32,913 nucleotides of DNA from Luteitalea sp. (GTDB taxonomy: Bacteria > Acidobacteriota > Vicinamibacteria > Vicinamibacterales > CAVVIG01). Below are positions 16,149-23,683 of the stretch, piece after piece. The stretch covers positions 1 through 32,913 of the forward strand of contig WHSN01000025.1 of assembly GCA_009380045.1 (NCBI GenBank), in the 5' to 3' direction. The first letter of the stretch is position 1, and every line of letters starts with the position of its first letter. Made by a program: the position numbers and the translations under genes. A model generated the notes under the pieces. The model was not told the DNA's origin and did not search any database. It saw only the letters and a program-made list of their open reading frames with translations.

Positions 16149-16526
16149 TCAGAACGTCAACTGGCCGCTGATCTGGAAGAGGCGTGGATCCAGAATCCCG
16201 GTCGGCGTCAAGTAGCTCGGGCCGTAAGTGAAGTTGAGCGTTTGAATGGCGCTCGATTTCAGGGCGTTGTAGGCGTCGAGGTTTGCCTGCAGCCGAAGCC
16301 TGGTGGTGAGCTGGAACACTTTCGTCAACCGCAGGTCGAGGCGCCGGATTCGGCCCTCGAACTCCGTATTCGCCACCAGCAAGGGCACGTTGATCGTCCT
16401 GGCGCCGCCTGCCAGCGGCCGGCCCACGGACAACACGGCATCGCTGGCCTCCTGGCCGGATGCGGAGGACGCCGCCAACCTGCACACGACAAACAGACCG
16501 CAGACCAAAGGAAGGCGGCGAAGCAT
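16149..16526 (-). pseudogene. TonB-receptor gene with a large in-frame internal deletion
   Basis: A 125-residue frame that joins the two ends of a TonB-dependent receptor. Residues 1-28 are a signal peptide nearly identical to that of 20203-23274 (MLRRLPLVCGLFVVCRLAAS here, MLRRLHVVCGLFVVCTLAAS there) and include QEAS. The sequence then jumps straight to the last roughly 95 residues of a receptor: VGRPLAGGARTINVPLL, then LDLRLTKVFQLTTRLRLQAN, and ends LFQISGQLTF. About 900 codons of regulatory, plug and barrel sequence are missing, yet the frame is kept. Start, signal peptide, promoter and barrel end are all intact, so a small exported product with about four barrel strands could still be made. 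Deletion relic is the simplest reading. Confidence 0.85.
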
Positions 16527-16573
16527 CCTGAATGACCTCAGCGTGAAAGGATTGAGAGTCGAAGGCTGAGGGA

Positions 16574-16602
16574 AAACTAGCATCCGCTACCGCCTCTGTC
16601 AA
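16574..16602 (-). promoter_or_regulatory. Promoter of the deleted TonB-receptor unit
   Basis: Minus strand: TTGACA (16597-16602), a 17-base spacer ending TGC, then TAGTTT (16574-16579). The surrounding CAATTGACAGAG is identical in all three minus-strand receptor units, and TGCTAG at the -10 is shared with the unit at 19922. The start codon at 16526 lies about 40 bases downstream. Confidence 0.65.
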
Positions 16603-16660
16603 TTGCCAAACATTGCCAAACACCACCAACGGTGAGGAAGGCGCTGCACATCAACGCTTG

Positions 16661-16687
16661 CAGCGGTGGTATTCATCCGATTGGATC
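16661..16687 (-). promoter_or_regulatory. Shared 27-bp upstream element, copy 1
   Basis: This aligns without gaps to 19991-20017 and 23396-23422; 17 of 27 columns are identical in all three. On the plus strand the pattern is C(A/C)GCGG, four variable bases ending in T, one variable base, TTCA, then G(A/T)TTGGAT. It lies 58 bases upstream of the -35 box of its gene. Probable activator or repressor site. Confidence 0.5.
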
Positions 16688-16748
16688 TTCAAAGCGTCAG
16701 AGCGTCGTAGACACGTCTTCATCACGAGGTCGCGAAAAAAGCCACGAG

Positions 16749-16776
16749 GAACGTCTGGGACGTTCCCGAGATGTTC
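16749..16776 (-). terminator. Hairpin after TonB receptor 16816-19875
   Basis: Arms GAACGTCT (16749-16756) and AGATGTTC (16769-16776) pair over 8 bp with one G-U, with an inner self-complementary GGGACGTTCCC. It lies 40 bases after the stop. The paralogue at 20203 has an equivalent hairpin at the same distance. Confidence 0.6.
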
Positions 16777-16815
16777 TTCGTGCCTCTTCATGTGCCGTCG
16801 CGGCTTCGCGTGAAA

Positions 16816-19800
16816 TTAAAAACTCAGCTGGCCGCTAATCTGGAGGATGCGCGGGTCGAGAATCGTGGTCGGCGTCAGCCAGTTGGGTCCAAACGTCGTC
16901 TGGACCGTCTGGACGGCGCTGGAGTTCAGCGCGTTGTAGGCGTCGAGGTTCGCCTGCAGGCGCACTCGACTGGTCAGCTGAAAGATCTTCGTCAGCCGGA
17001 GATCGAGCCGCCGGGTCCGCCCTTCGAACACCGTCTGCGGGAGGACGAGCGGCACGTTGACGGTCCGGGCTCCACCGGCGAGGTTGCGGCCGAGCGACGA
17101 TGCCACTTCGGCGGTGGTCGCGGCGTAGACCGCCTCGATCGCGGGGCCCGACATATCCTGGTAAACGCCGCTCACGACGAAGCCTGCGCGCAGCGGAATG
17201 GTTCCATTCACCTTGAGCTGTGTCTGGGCCTTGAAGGGCGTGATGACCCGGCACGTCTGCCTGCCGTCGATCGTCGTGTCTGTCTGCGGCCCGAAGACGC
17301 CTACCGAGTAGCTGGTCAGACCCGGAGCATCGACGGCGAAACACTGGTCTTTCACCGACCGTCCGGTATCGAAGCCGCCTCCCACCCGGATGCCGTTGCC
17401 GAACCGCGCATTCAGGCCAACGCCCATGAAGTGGTTGACGCGCGTGTCGGTGCCGTACGTCGAGGCGGACTCCACCAGGTTCTGCACCTGGCCGAACCTC
17501 TCGGGCTTGATGGCGGACAAGCCGCACACCTGATAGCCCCCGCCGCCAGGCAGCCGTGGATCGCTGGGTGCCATGATGCAGAAGGTATCGTGGTCGGCTG
17601 GTCCGACCGCCAGGTTGTTGGTCACGCGCTGCTTGCTGTCCGTGTTCCGGTAGTAGCCGCCCGTATTGCGGTAATAGCCCGCTGTCAGCGACAGTCCCTG
17701 TGTGAGCTCGTGCTGCACTTCCCCCGAGAGCTCCCAGTTGTAATCCCGCACGCCCCAGCCGTCGCGCACCTCGTCGGCCCAGCTCGTGGCCGCCGGGTTG
17801 TTGCGGCCGAAGTTCTGATTGTCGAGCGCCCCGCATTCGCCGTTCGCGGCGAAATCACCCAGGTCGCAGTCAGGCACATAGTTTCCGTTGCCGTCCACCC
17901 ACGATCGGCCGGCGTTGTTGACCGACGTCGTGATCGGGTTGAGCTGATTGGCCACGTCCACGTTCGTCTTGGCCACGTATCGGCCCAGTGCGACTTTGAG
18001 GGCTGTCCGGCTGTTCCCGAACAGGTCATATGACGCGCCCAGTCGCGGATTCGCGTCCTTCCACGACGGCACTCCGTTCACCTTCTCGAAGTGGCGCTCT
18101 CCCACCCATGGATTGGATCGCAATGCGCCGGGGAACCTGTCGTCGAACTTCGGATCCGGGGTGCCGGGCAGATCTTGCACCGGCACGTAGCCGTTCAAGA
18201 AGTCGAACCGCAGGCCGTATGTGAGCGTCAGGCGGTTGAAGCGCCACTGATCCTGGGCATAGAGCCCGAGCTCGTGGGCGCCCTCCTGTTCCAGATACGG
18301 CGTCGCCCGCTGGGTGAGGCTGATCGGGACGCCATTCCGGAACGTGTAGCCGACGTTGCCGTTCGCGAAGATGAAGTTGTCGGTGAACAGCTCCTCCCGC
18401 TGAACGCCGGTCTTGAAGGTGTGTGCTCCGGTGACGTAGGTCATCGAAAACCGCTGCGTGAAGCGGTTCGTGTAATCGGGATGGCCGCGGTAGGTGCTGC
18501 TGGCGCCGTAGCTGAGACCAAGCCCGACGTCGGTAATCGGCACGGTGCCTGCCTGCACGCCAGGCGACCAGAACTGATTCCACTGCGAGATCGACGCGCC
18601 GACGCCCGCTTCGAGCAGGAGCCGGCTTGTCATCGGGGCGTTCCACGTCGCCTGCATGAACCGGTTGGGCTCGAATCGATACTGCCCGATATACGCCTCC
18701 TGCGAGGTATTGGCATTGATCGCCCCGCAGTTGCAGGCCGTCTGGTTGTCGATGAAGAAGTTGATCTTGTTCTTCGGCGTGGCCTGCCACGTCAGTCGGC
18801 CGACGGTCGAGTCGTACCATTCCCACCGGCCACTGAGCCGGTCGAGTGGCCGATCGACCCATGGGGTCCAGCGCACCACCTCCCGTTCCGCGCCGGGCGG
18901 CGTCAACAGCTCGTTTTGCGTCTTGTTCCAGTAGACGCCGGCAAACTGCCGCGCCATCCCCCACGTCCGGAACGCGCCGAAAAACCACAGCGTGTCCTGC
19001 TTGATCGGCCCTCCGACACTCACCGACTGGTCGAAGATCTTGACCGTCTTGTTGGCTGTCTGCAGCCCGCGGGCGCGCAGCTCATCGCTCAGGTTTTCGC
19101 TCTCCAGCGTGTCGTTGGAGAAGACGCCGTTCAGGATGGTCCTGAACGTGTTGCCCCCCTCCTTGGGCACAACGTTCATCACCGGGCCATCGGCGTTCAC
19201 CTCGGCTGAGATGCCGCTCGTCTGCAGCACCATCTCCTCGACGGCCGCGGCGTTGATCTGGTAGCTGCTGTTGCCGGAACTGTTCTCGACGCCCATGCCG
19301 TCGAACGACACCTTGGTGCCCCGCTTGCCGTGATAGCTGCCGGGCTCCGACTGATAGCGGCCGCCAACGTCGGTGACGCCGGTGAACCCCGCGGTGAGCG
19401 TCACCAGGGTGTTGACATGCTTGGTGCTGGTGGGCAGCGTGTCGAGCAGTTCGCGGTTCGCCACGATCTGCTTCCGGACGTTCTGCGTATCGACGAGCGG
19501 CGCCGCGCCGCTCACGGTGATGGTTTCCTCGAGCGACCCGACGCGCAGGTCCCCATTCACGGTCGCGGTGAATCTGGTCGGCAGCTCGATCCCTTCCCGT
19601 CTGACGGTGCTGAAGCCGGGCAGCGTGAAGGTGACCGTGTAGACGCCCGGCCGTAAGTCGATGATGCTGTAACGGCCCTCGCCGTCGGTGATGGCGGTTC
19701 GGACCTTCTCGATCAGCACCGGGCTGGCGGCTTCCACCGTCACGCCAGGGAGCACCGCGCCCGATGGGTCCCTTGCGACCCCGGCGATTCCGCTGGCCTC

Positions 19801-19875
19801 CTGCGCGAATCCGGGAGACGCAGCCAGCGCGCAGACCGCGACGACGCCGAGAACCAGGTGACGTCGATGAGCCAT
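16816..19875 (-). CDS. TonB-dependent receptor, Oar-like (second full-length copy)
   Basis: A 1019-residue receptor, paralogous over its whole length to 1760-4843 and 20203-23274. The signal peptide ends near GFA|QE (residue 24). The regulatory sandwich (SGIAGVARDPSGAVLPGVTV) is followed by plug blocks including VEEMVLQTSGISAEVNADGP and then the barrel, which ends RILQISGQLSF. Outer-loop cysteines are conserved: ACNCGA, VDGNGNYVPDCDLGDFAANG with EC following, YQVCGL and DQCFAVD. AGGAGG lies 8 bases before ATG 19875, which decides that start. The longer frame to 19923 would begin inside the -10 box, so it is not transcribed. It has its own promoter (19922-19951), upstream element and terminator, so it is a single-gene unit. 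Confidence 0.93.
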   Translation of the reverse strand: MAHRRHLVLGVVAVCALAASPGFAQEASGIAGVARDPSGAVLPGVTVEAASPVLIEKVRTAITDGEGRYSIIDLRPGVYTVTFTLPGFSTVRREGIELPTRFTATVNGDLRVGSLEETITVSGAAPLVDTQNVRKQIVANRELLDTLPTSTKHVNTLVTLTAGFTGVTDVGGRYQSEPGSYHGKRGTKVSFDGMGVENSSGNSSYQINAAAVEEMVLQTSGISAEVNADGPVMNVVPKEGGNTFRTILNGVFSNDTLESENLSDELRARGLQTANKTVKIFDQSVSVGGPIKQDTLWFFGAFRTWGMARQFAGVYWNKTQNELLTPPGAEREVVRWTPWVDRPLDRLSGRWEWYDSTVGRLTWQATPKNKINFFIDNQTACNCGAINANTSQEAYIGQYRFEPNRFMQATWNAPMTSRLLLEAGVGASISQWNQFWSPGVQAGTVPITDVGLGLSYGASSTYRGHPDYTNRFTQRFSMTYVTGAHTFKTGVQREELFTDNFIFANGNVGYTFRNGVPISLTQRATPYLEQEGAHELGLYAQDQWRFNRLTLTYGLRFDFLNGYVPVQDLPGTPDPKFDDRFPGALRSNPWVGERHFEKVNGVPSWKDANPRLGASYDLFGNSRTALKVALGRYVAKTNVDVANQLNPITTSVNNAGRSWVDGNGNYVPDCDLGDFAANGECGALDNQNFGRNNPAATSWADEVRDGWGVRDYNWELSGEVQHELTQGLSLTAGYYRNTGGYYRNTDSKQRVTNNLAVGPADHDTFCIMAPSDPRLPGGGGYQVCGLSAIKPERFGQVQNLVESASTYGTDTRVNHFMGVGLNARFGNGIRVGGGFDTGRSVKDQCFAVDAPGLTSYSVGVFGPQTDTTIDGRQTCRVITPFKAQTQLKVNGTIPLRAGFVVSGVYQDMSGPAIEAVYAATTAEVASSLGRNLAGGARTVNVPLVLPQTVFEGRTRRLDLRLTKIFQLTSRVRLQANLDAYNALNSSAVQTVQTTFGPNWLTPTTILDPRILQISGQLSF

Positions 19876-19921
19876 CTCGATTACCTCCTGAAAAGAAGAA
19901 GGTGAGGACTCCGCCCGGCGC

Positions 19922-19951
19922 ACGCTAGCATCCGGCTGCGATCTCTGTCAA
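19922..19951 (-). promoter_or_regulatory. Promoter of TonB receptor 16816-19875
   Basis: Minus strand: TTGACA (19946-19951), an 18-base spacer, TAGCGT (19922-19927), embedded in the shared CAATTGACAGAG and TGCTAG sequences. The ATG at 19875 lies about 40 bases downstream, with AGGAGG between. Confidence 0.65.
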
Positions 19952-19990
19952 TTGCCAACCGCCGAAAAACATACGAAATGTGCCGCTGGG

Positions 19991-20017
19991 CCGCGGCGAT
20001 GTTCACACGATTGGATT
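19991..20017 (-). promoter_or_regulatory. Shared 27-bp upstream element, copy 2
   Basis: This is the ungapped counterpart of 16661-16687 and 23396-23422. It lies 39 bases upstream of the -35 box. The rest of the 250-base gap to the next gene (20018-20202) holds no reading frame I would support, only CACGAGG- and GACGGAG-type short repeats and the terminator of the next receptor. Confidence 0.5.
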
Positions 20018-20137
20018 TGCCACGGGCGACGTGAAGACGGGTTGCAAAGCGGGTTGATCACGAGGCGGGTCGATCACGAGGTCACCAAGGGGCGACGGAG
20101 GGCGACGGAGCGCGGGAGGTGCGACGAAGGACGACGA

Positions 20138-20166
20138 AGAACATCTGGGCGATCCCTTGATGTTCT
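20138..20166 (-). terminator. Hairpin after TonB receptor 20203-23274
   Basis: Perfect 8-bp arms AGAACATC and GATGTTCT (20138-20145 and 20159-20166) with inner GGG/CCC pairing. It begins 37 bases after the stop. Shape and position match the hairpin at 16749-16776 although the loop sequence differs. Confidence 0.6.
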
Positions 20167-20202
20167 CCGTCCTCTTCGTGTGCGATCGCGGCTCGTGCTG
20201 AC

Positions 20203-23200
20203 CTAGAAAGTCAGCTGACCGCTGAACTGGAGGATGCGCGGGTCCAGAATCTGGGTCGGATTCAGCCAACTCGCTCCGTAGGTCGTGTTGATGTTCTGAA
20301 TCGCACTGGAGTTCAGCGCGTTGTACGCGTCGAGGTTCGCCTGCAGGCGGATCCGGCTGGTCAGCTGAAAGTACTTGGTCACGCGCAGGTCGAGACGCCT
20401 GATCCGGCCCTCGTACATCGAGTTCGGCATGACGAGTGGGACGATGACCGTGCGGGCGCCGCCGGCGAGGTTCCGCCCGAGCGACTCTACGACGTCGCCG
20501 GTCGGCGCCGCGTAGCGGGCGTCGACCGCGGGTCCGGCCTGGTCCTGGAACACGCCACTGACGACGAAGCCCATCGGCAGCGGGACGCTTCCGTTCATCT
20601 TCAGCATCGCCAGCCCCTTGATCGGGGTGACCACGCGACAAGTCCGCTCTCCGTCAATCGTCGTCTCCGTCTGTGGCCCCCAGGAACCCCCGGTGGTGCC
20701 GGAGATGGAGTACGTGGCGAGCCCGGGCGAATCGACGACGAAGCACTGGTCCTTGGTCGAGCGTCCGGCGTCGAAGCCGCCGCCGATCCGGATGCCCCCG
20801 GCCAGTCGCGCGTTCAGCCCGACACCGAAGAAATGGTTGCGCCGGACGTCCTTGCCGAATTTGGTCGAGGACTCCACCACTTCCTGCGACTGGCCGAACT
20901 TTTCCGGCTTGACGTTCGACAGACCGCAGATCGGATAGCCGCCACCGCCAGGCAGACGCGAATCGGTTGGCGCCGTCACACAGAAGCTGTCGAAATCCTG
21001 TGGTCCCACCGCCAGGTTGTCGGTCACGCGTTGTGCGCTGTCCGTGTTGCGGTAGTACCCGCCGGTGTTGAAGTAGTAGCCGCCGGTCAGCGACAGGCCG
21101 CGGGTGAGCTCGTGCTGGATCTCGGACCCGAACTCCCAGTTGTTGTCCCGCACTCCCCAGCCTTCGCGCACGTCGTCGGTCCAGCGGAGGGCGTTCGGGT
21201 TGCTCTGACCGAAGTTCTGGTTGTCGAGCGCCCCGCACTCGCCGTTCGCGCCGAGACTTCCCAGATCGCAGTCGGGCACATAGTTCTGGTTGACGTCGTT
21301 CCACGAGCGGTTGGCCGTGTTGACCGTGGTGGTGATCGGGTTGAGCAGCACCGCCACGTCGACGTTGGTTTTGGCCACGTAGCGCCCCAGTGACGTTTTG
21401 AGCGCGGTCCGGCCGTCGCCGAAGAGGTCGTAGGCTACGCCCAATCGAGGATTCAGGTCGAGCCATCGCGGGATGCCGTTGACCGCCGCGAACTTCCGCT
21501 CGCCCACCCATGGATTGATGAGCGGGACCCCCGGGAACCGATCGAAGAACTTCTCGTCCGGCGTGCCGGGCGTGTCCTGGGCCGGTACGTAGCCGTTGAC
21601 GTAGTCGAACCGCAACCCGTAGTTGAACGTGAACCGCCCGTATTTCCACTGGTCCTGGGCGAAGATGCCGAGATCGTCGGTGCGATCGAGCTCCAGATAC
21701 GGCGTCGTGCGCTGGAGCAGGCTGATCGGGACCCCGTTGCGAAACGTGTATTGCACGTTGCCGTTCGCGAGGAAATAGTTGTCCGTGACCAGGTGTTCGC
21801 GCTGGAACCCGACCTTCATCGTGTGCGAGCCGGTGACGTAGGTCATCGCCGCCCGCACCATGTAGCGGTTGGTGTAATCCGGGTGGCCGCGGTAGGTAGC
21901 CGACGCGCCGTAGGTGAGACCGAGCCCGACATCGGTGATGCTGGCGGTCCGCGCCTGCACGCCCGGCTGCCAGAACGCATTCCACTGCGAAATCGACGCC
22001 CCCACCCCCGCTTCGAGCAGGAGACGGCTCGTCAGCGGTGAGTTGTACGTGCCCTGCATGAACCGGTTCGGCTCGAACCGGTACCCGCCGCCCGCCTCTT
22101 GCATGGTGGTGGAAGCGGTCGACCCGCAGTTGCACGCGTGCTGATTGTCGCTGATGAAGTTGAACTTGTGCTTCGGCGTCGCCTGCCACGTCAACCGCCC
22201 GAGCAGGGTGTCGTACCATTCCCACCGGCTGCTGAGCCGGTCCAGCGGGCGATCGACCCACGGGGTCAGCCGCACCACTTCAACTTCAGCACCGGGCGGC
22301 GTCAGCAGCTCGTTCTGGGTCTTGTTCCAGTAGACACCGGCGAACTGCCGCGCCATCCCCCACGTGCGGGCCGCCCCAAAAAACCAGAGCTTGTCCTTTT
22401 TGATCGGTCCGCCGAGGCTGAACGCCTCGTCGAAGATCTTCACGGTCTTGTTCGCGTTTTGTAACCCGCGCGCGCGCAGCTCGTCGGTCAGGTTCTCGCT
22501 CTCCAGCTTGTCGTTCGTGAATAGCGCGTTCGCGATTCCCCGGAAGGTGTTGCCGCCTTCCTTCGGCACCACGTTCATCACCGGACCGTCGGCATTGACT
22601 TCGGCGGAGATTCCGCTCGTCTGCAGCACCATCTCCTCGACGACCGCCGCGTTCACCTGGTAGCTGCTGTTGCCGGCGCTGTTCTCGATGCCCATGCCGT
22701 CGAAATACACCTTGGTGCCGCGCTTGCCATGGTAGGCGCCGGCTTCGGCGAAGTATCGGCCGCCGACATCGGTGACGCCGGTGAAGCCCGGGGTGAGGGT
22801 GACCAGGGTGTTGACGTGCTTCGTGCTGGTGGGCAAGGAGTCGAGCAAGTCGCGGTTCGCCACGGTCTGTCTGCGGACATTCGTCGTGTCGACCAGCGGC
22901 GCCGCGCCGCTGACGGTGATGGTCTCTTCGAGCGACCCGACGCGGAGATCGCCGTTCACGGTGGCGGTGAATCCGGTCGGCAGGTCGATCCCTTCCCGCC
23001 TGACCGTGCTGAAGCCAGGCAAGGTGAAGGTGACGGTGTAGACGCCCGGCCGTAAGTCGACGATGCTGTAACGACCCTCGCCGTCGGTGATGGCGGTGCG
23101 GACCTTTTCAATCAGCACCGGGCTGGCCGCCTCGACGGTGACTCCCGGGAGCACAGCACCGGACGGGTCCCTCGCGACCCCGGCAATCCCGCTGGCCTCT

Positions 23201-23274
23201 TGCGCGGATGCGGCGGACGCCGCCAACGTGCACACCACAAACAGACCGCAGACAACGTGAAGTCGCCGGAGCAT
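20203..23274 (-). CDS. TonB-dependent receptor, Oar-like (third full-length copy)
   Basis: A 1023-residue receptor with signal peptide MLRRLHVVCGLFVVCTLAAS, cleaved near ASA|QE, then the regulatory sandwich, plug and barrel as in its paralogues, ending RILQFSGQLTF. The loop cysteines are again present: ACNCGS, NQNYVPDCDLGSLGANGEC, YPICGL and DQCFVVD. GAGG lies 8 bases before ATG 23274 but only 2 before ATG 23280, so 23274 is chosen; the frame to 23328 would start upstream of the transcription start. The signal peptide is nearly the same as that of the deleted copy at 16149-16526, so those two are probably the closest relatives. It is divergent from the CRTAC1-like gene. Confidence 0.93.
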   Translation of the reverse strand: MLRRLHVVCGLFVVCTLAASAASAQEASGIAGVARDPSGAVLPGVTVEAASPVLIEKVRTAITDGEGRYSIVDLRPGVYTVTFTLPGFSTVRREGIDLPTGFTATVNGDLRVGSLEETITVSGAAPLVDTTNVRRQTVANRDLLDSLPTSTKHVNTLVTLTPGFTGVTDVGGRYFAEAGAYHGKRGTKVYFDGMGIENSAGNSSYQVNAAVVEEMVLQTSGISAEVNADGPVMNVVPKEGGNTFRGIANALFTNDKLESENLTDELRARGLQNANKTVKIFDEAFSLGGPIKKDKLWFFGAARTWGMARQFAGVYWNKTQNELLTPPGAEVEVVRLTPWVDRPLDRLSSRWEWYDTLLGRLTWQATPKHKFNFISDNQHACNCGSTASTTMQEAGGGYRFEPNRFMQGTYNSPLTSRLLLEAGVGASISQWNAFWQPGVQARTASITDVGLGLTYGASATYRGHPDYTNRYMVRAAMTYVTGSHTMKVGFQREHLVTDNYFLANGNVQYTFRNGVPISLLQRTTPYLELDRTDDLGIFAQDQWKYGRFTFNYGLRFDYVNGYVPAQDTPGTPDEKFFDRFPGVPLINPWVGERKFAAVNGIPRWLDLNPRLGVAYDLFGDGRTALKTSLGRYVAKTNVDVAVLLNPITTTVNTANRSWNDVNQNYVPDCDLGSLGANGECGALDNQNFGQSNPNALRWTDDVREGWGVRDNNWEFGSEIQHELTRGLSLTGGYYFNTGGYYRNTDSAQRVTDNLAVGPQDFDSFCVTAPTDSRLPGGGGYPICGLSNVKPEKFGQSQEVVESSTKFGKDVRRNHFFGVGLNARLAGGIRIGGGFDAGRSTKDQCFVVDSPGLATYSISGTTGGSWGPQTETTIDGERTCRVVTPIKGLAMLKMNGSVPLPMGFVVSGVFQDQAGPAVDARYAAPTGDVVESLGRNLAGGARTVIVPLVMPNSMYEGRIRRLDLRVTKYFQLTSRIRLQANLDAYNALNSSAIQNINTTYGASWLNPTQILDPRILQFSGQLTF

Positions 23275-23318
23275 ACTCATCACCTCGTCGGGAAGGCAAA
23301 AGATCCCAAATCGAACGG

Positions 23319-23347
23319 ACCCTAACACCTGGTATCACCTCTGTCAA
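23319..23347 (-). promoter_or_regulatory. Promoter of TonB receptor 20203-23274
   Basis: Minus strand: TTGACA (23342-23347), a 17-base spacer, TAGGGT (23319-23324), within the shared CAATTGACAGAG. The start codon at 23274 lies about 40 bases downstream. Confidence 0.65.
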
Positions 23348-23683
23348 TTGAGAATTCGCCCAGAAGGTGCCGAAATCTCGCACGTGGACGCTTTCCAGCG
23401 GCACTCTTCATCAGTTTGGATCCGTTGGCTCGATCCTGATGAAAAGGTCATCACCGTGCAGACATTTCGTCAGTGTCGATCAGGGCGTGCGTTGCGCCGC
23501 CGGCGACGTGGCCGGTCACGCGAACGAACCCGTCGGTGTGCCTCTAAAGTCGGTATGCCTCAGAAACGAACCGCCGGGTGCCTCAGAAGAAGAAGACTGG
23601 ACTCGTGCGGCCCACGGGTGCAGGCACGGTCGCCGTGTGCCTCGATCGCGAAAAGTGATAACAATAGTGGGCAGCGTTACGTA
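23348..23683. other. 336-base divergent intergenic region
   Basis: This region lies between receptor 20203-23274 and the CRTAC1-like gene. It holds the third shared upstream element (23396-23422), which here is part of an imperfect hairpin: TTCATCA and GGATC (from 23407) pair with GATCC and TGATGAA (to 23443). Four TGCCTC motifs occur between 23530 and 23645 (in TGTGCCTCTA, TATGCCTCAG, GGTGCCTCAG and TGTGCCTCGA). No convincing gene: the open frame here is the upstream extension of the CRTAC1-like frame and lacks protein character. Confidence 0.5.
23396..23422 (-). promoter_or_regulatory. Shared 27-bp upstream element, copy 3
   Basis: This is the ungapped counterpart of 16661-16687 and 19991-20017. 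It lies 48 bases upstream of the -35 box. The three distances (39, 48, 58) differ by about one helical turn each, as expected if a bound protein must face the polymerase. Confidence 0.5.

Noticed and set aside
20654-22261. 535-codon open frame inside the third full receptor on the same strand
   Set aside because: It is a shifted frame of the receptor with arginine- and proline-rich composition and no homology.
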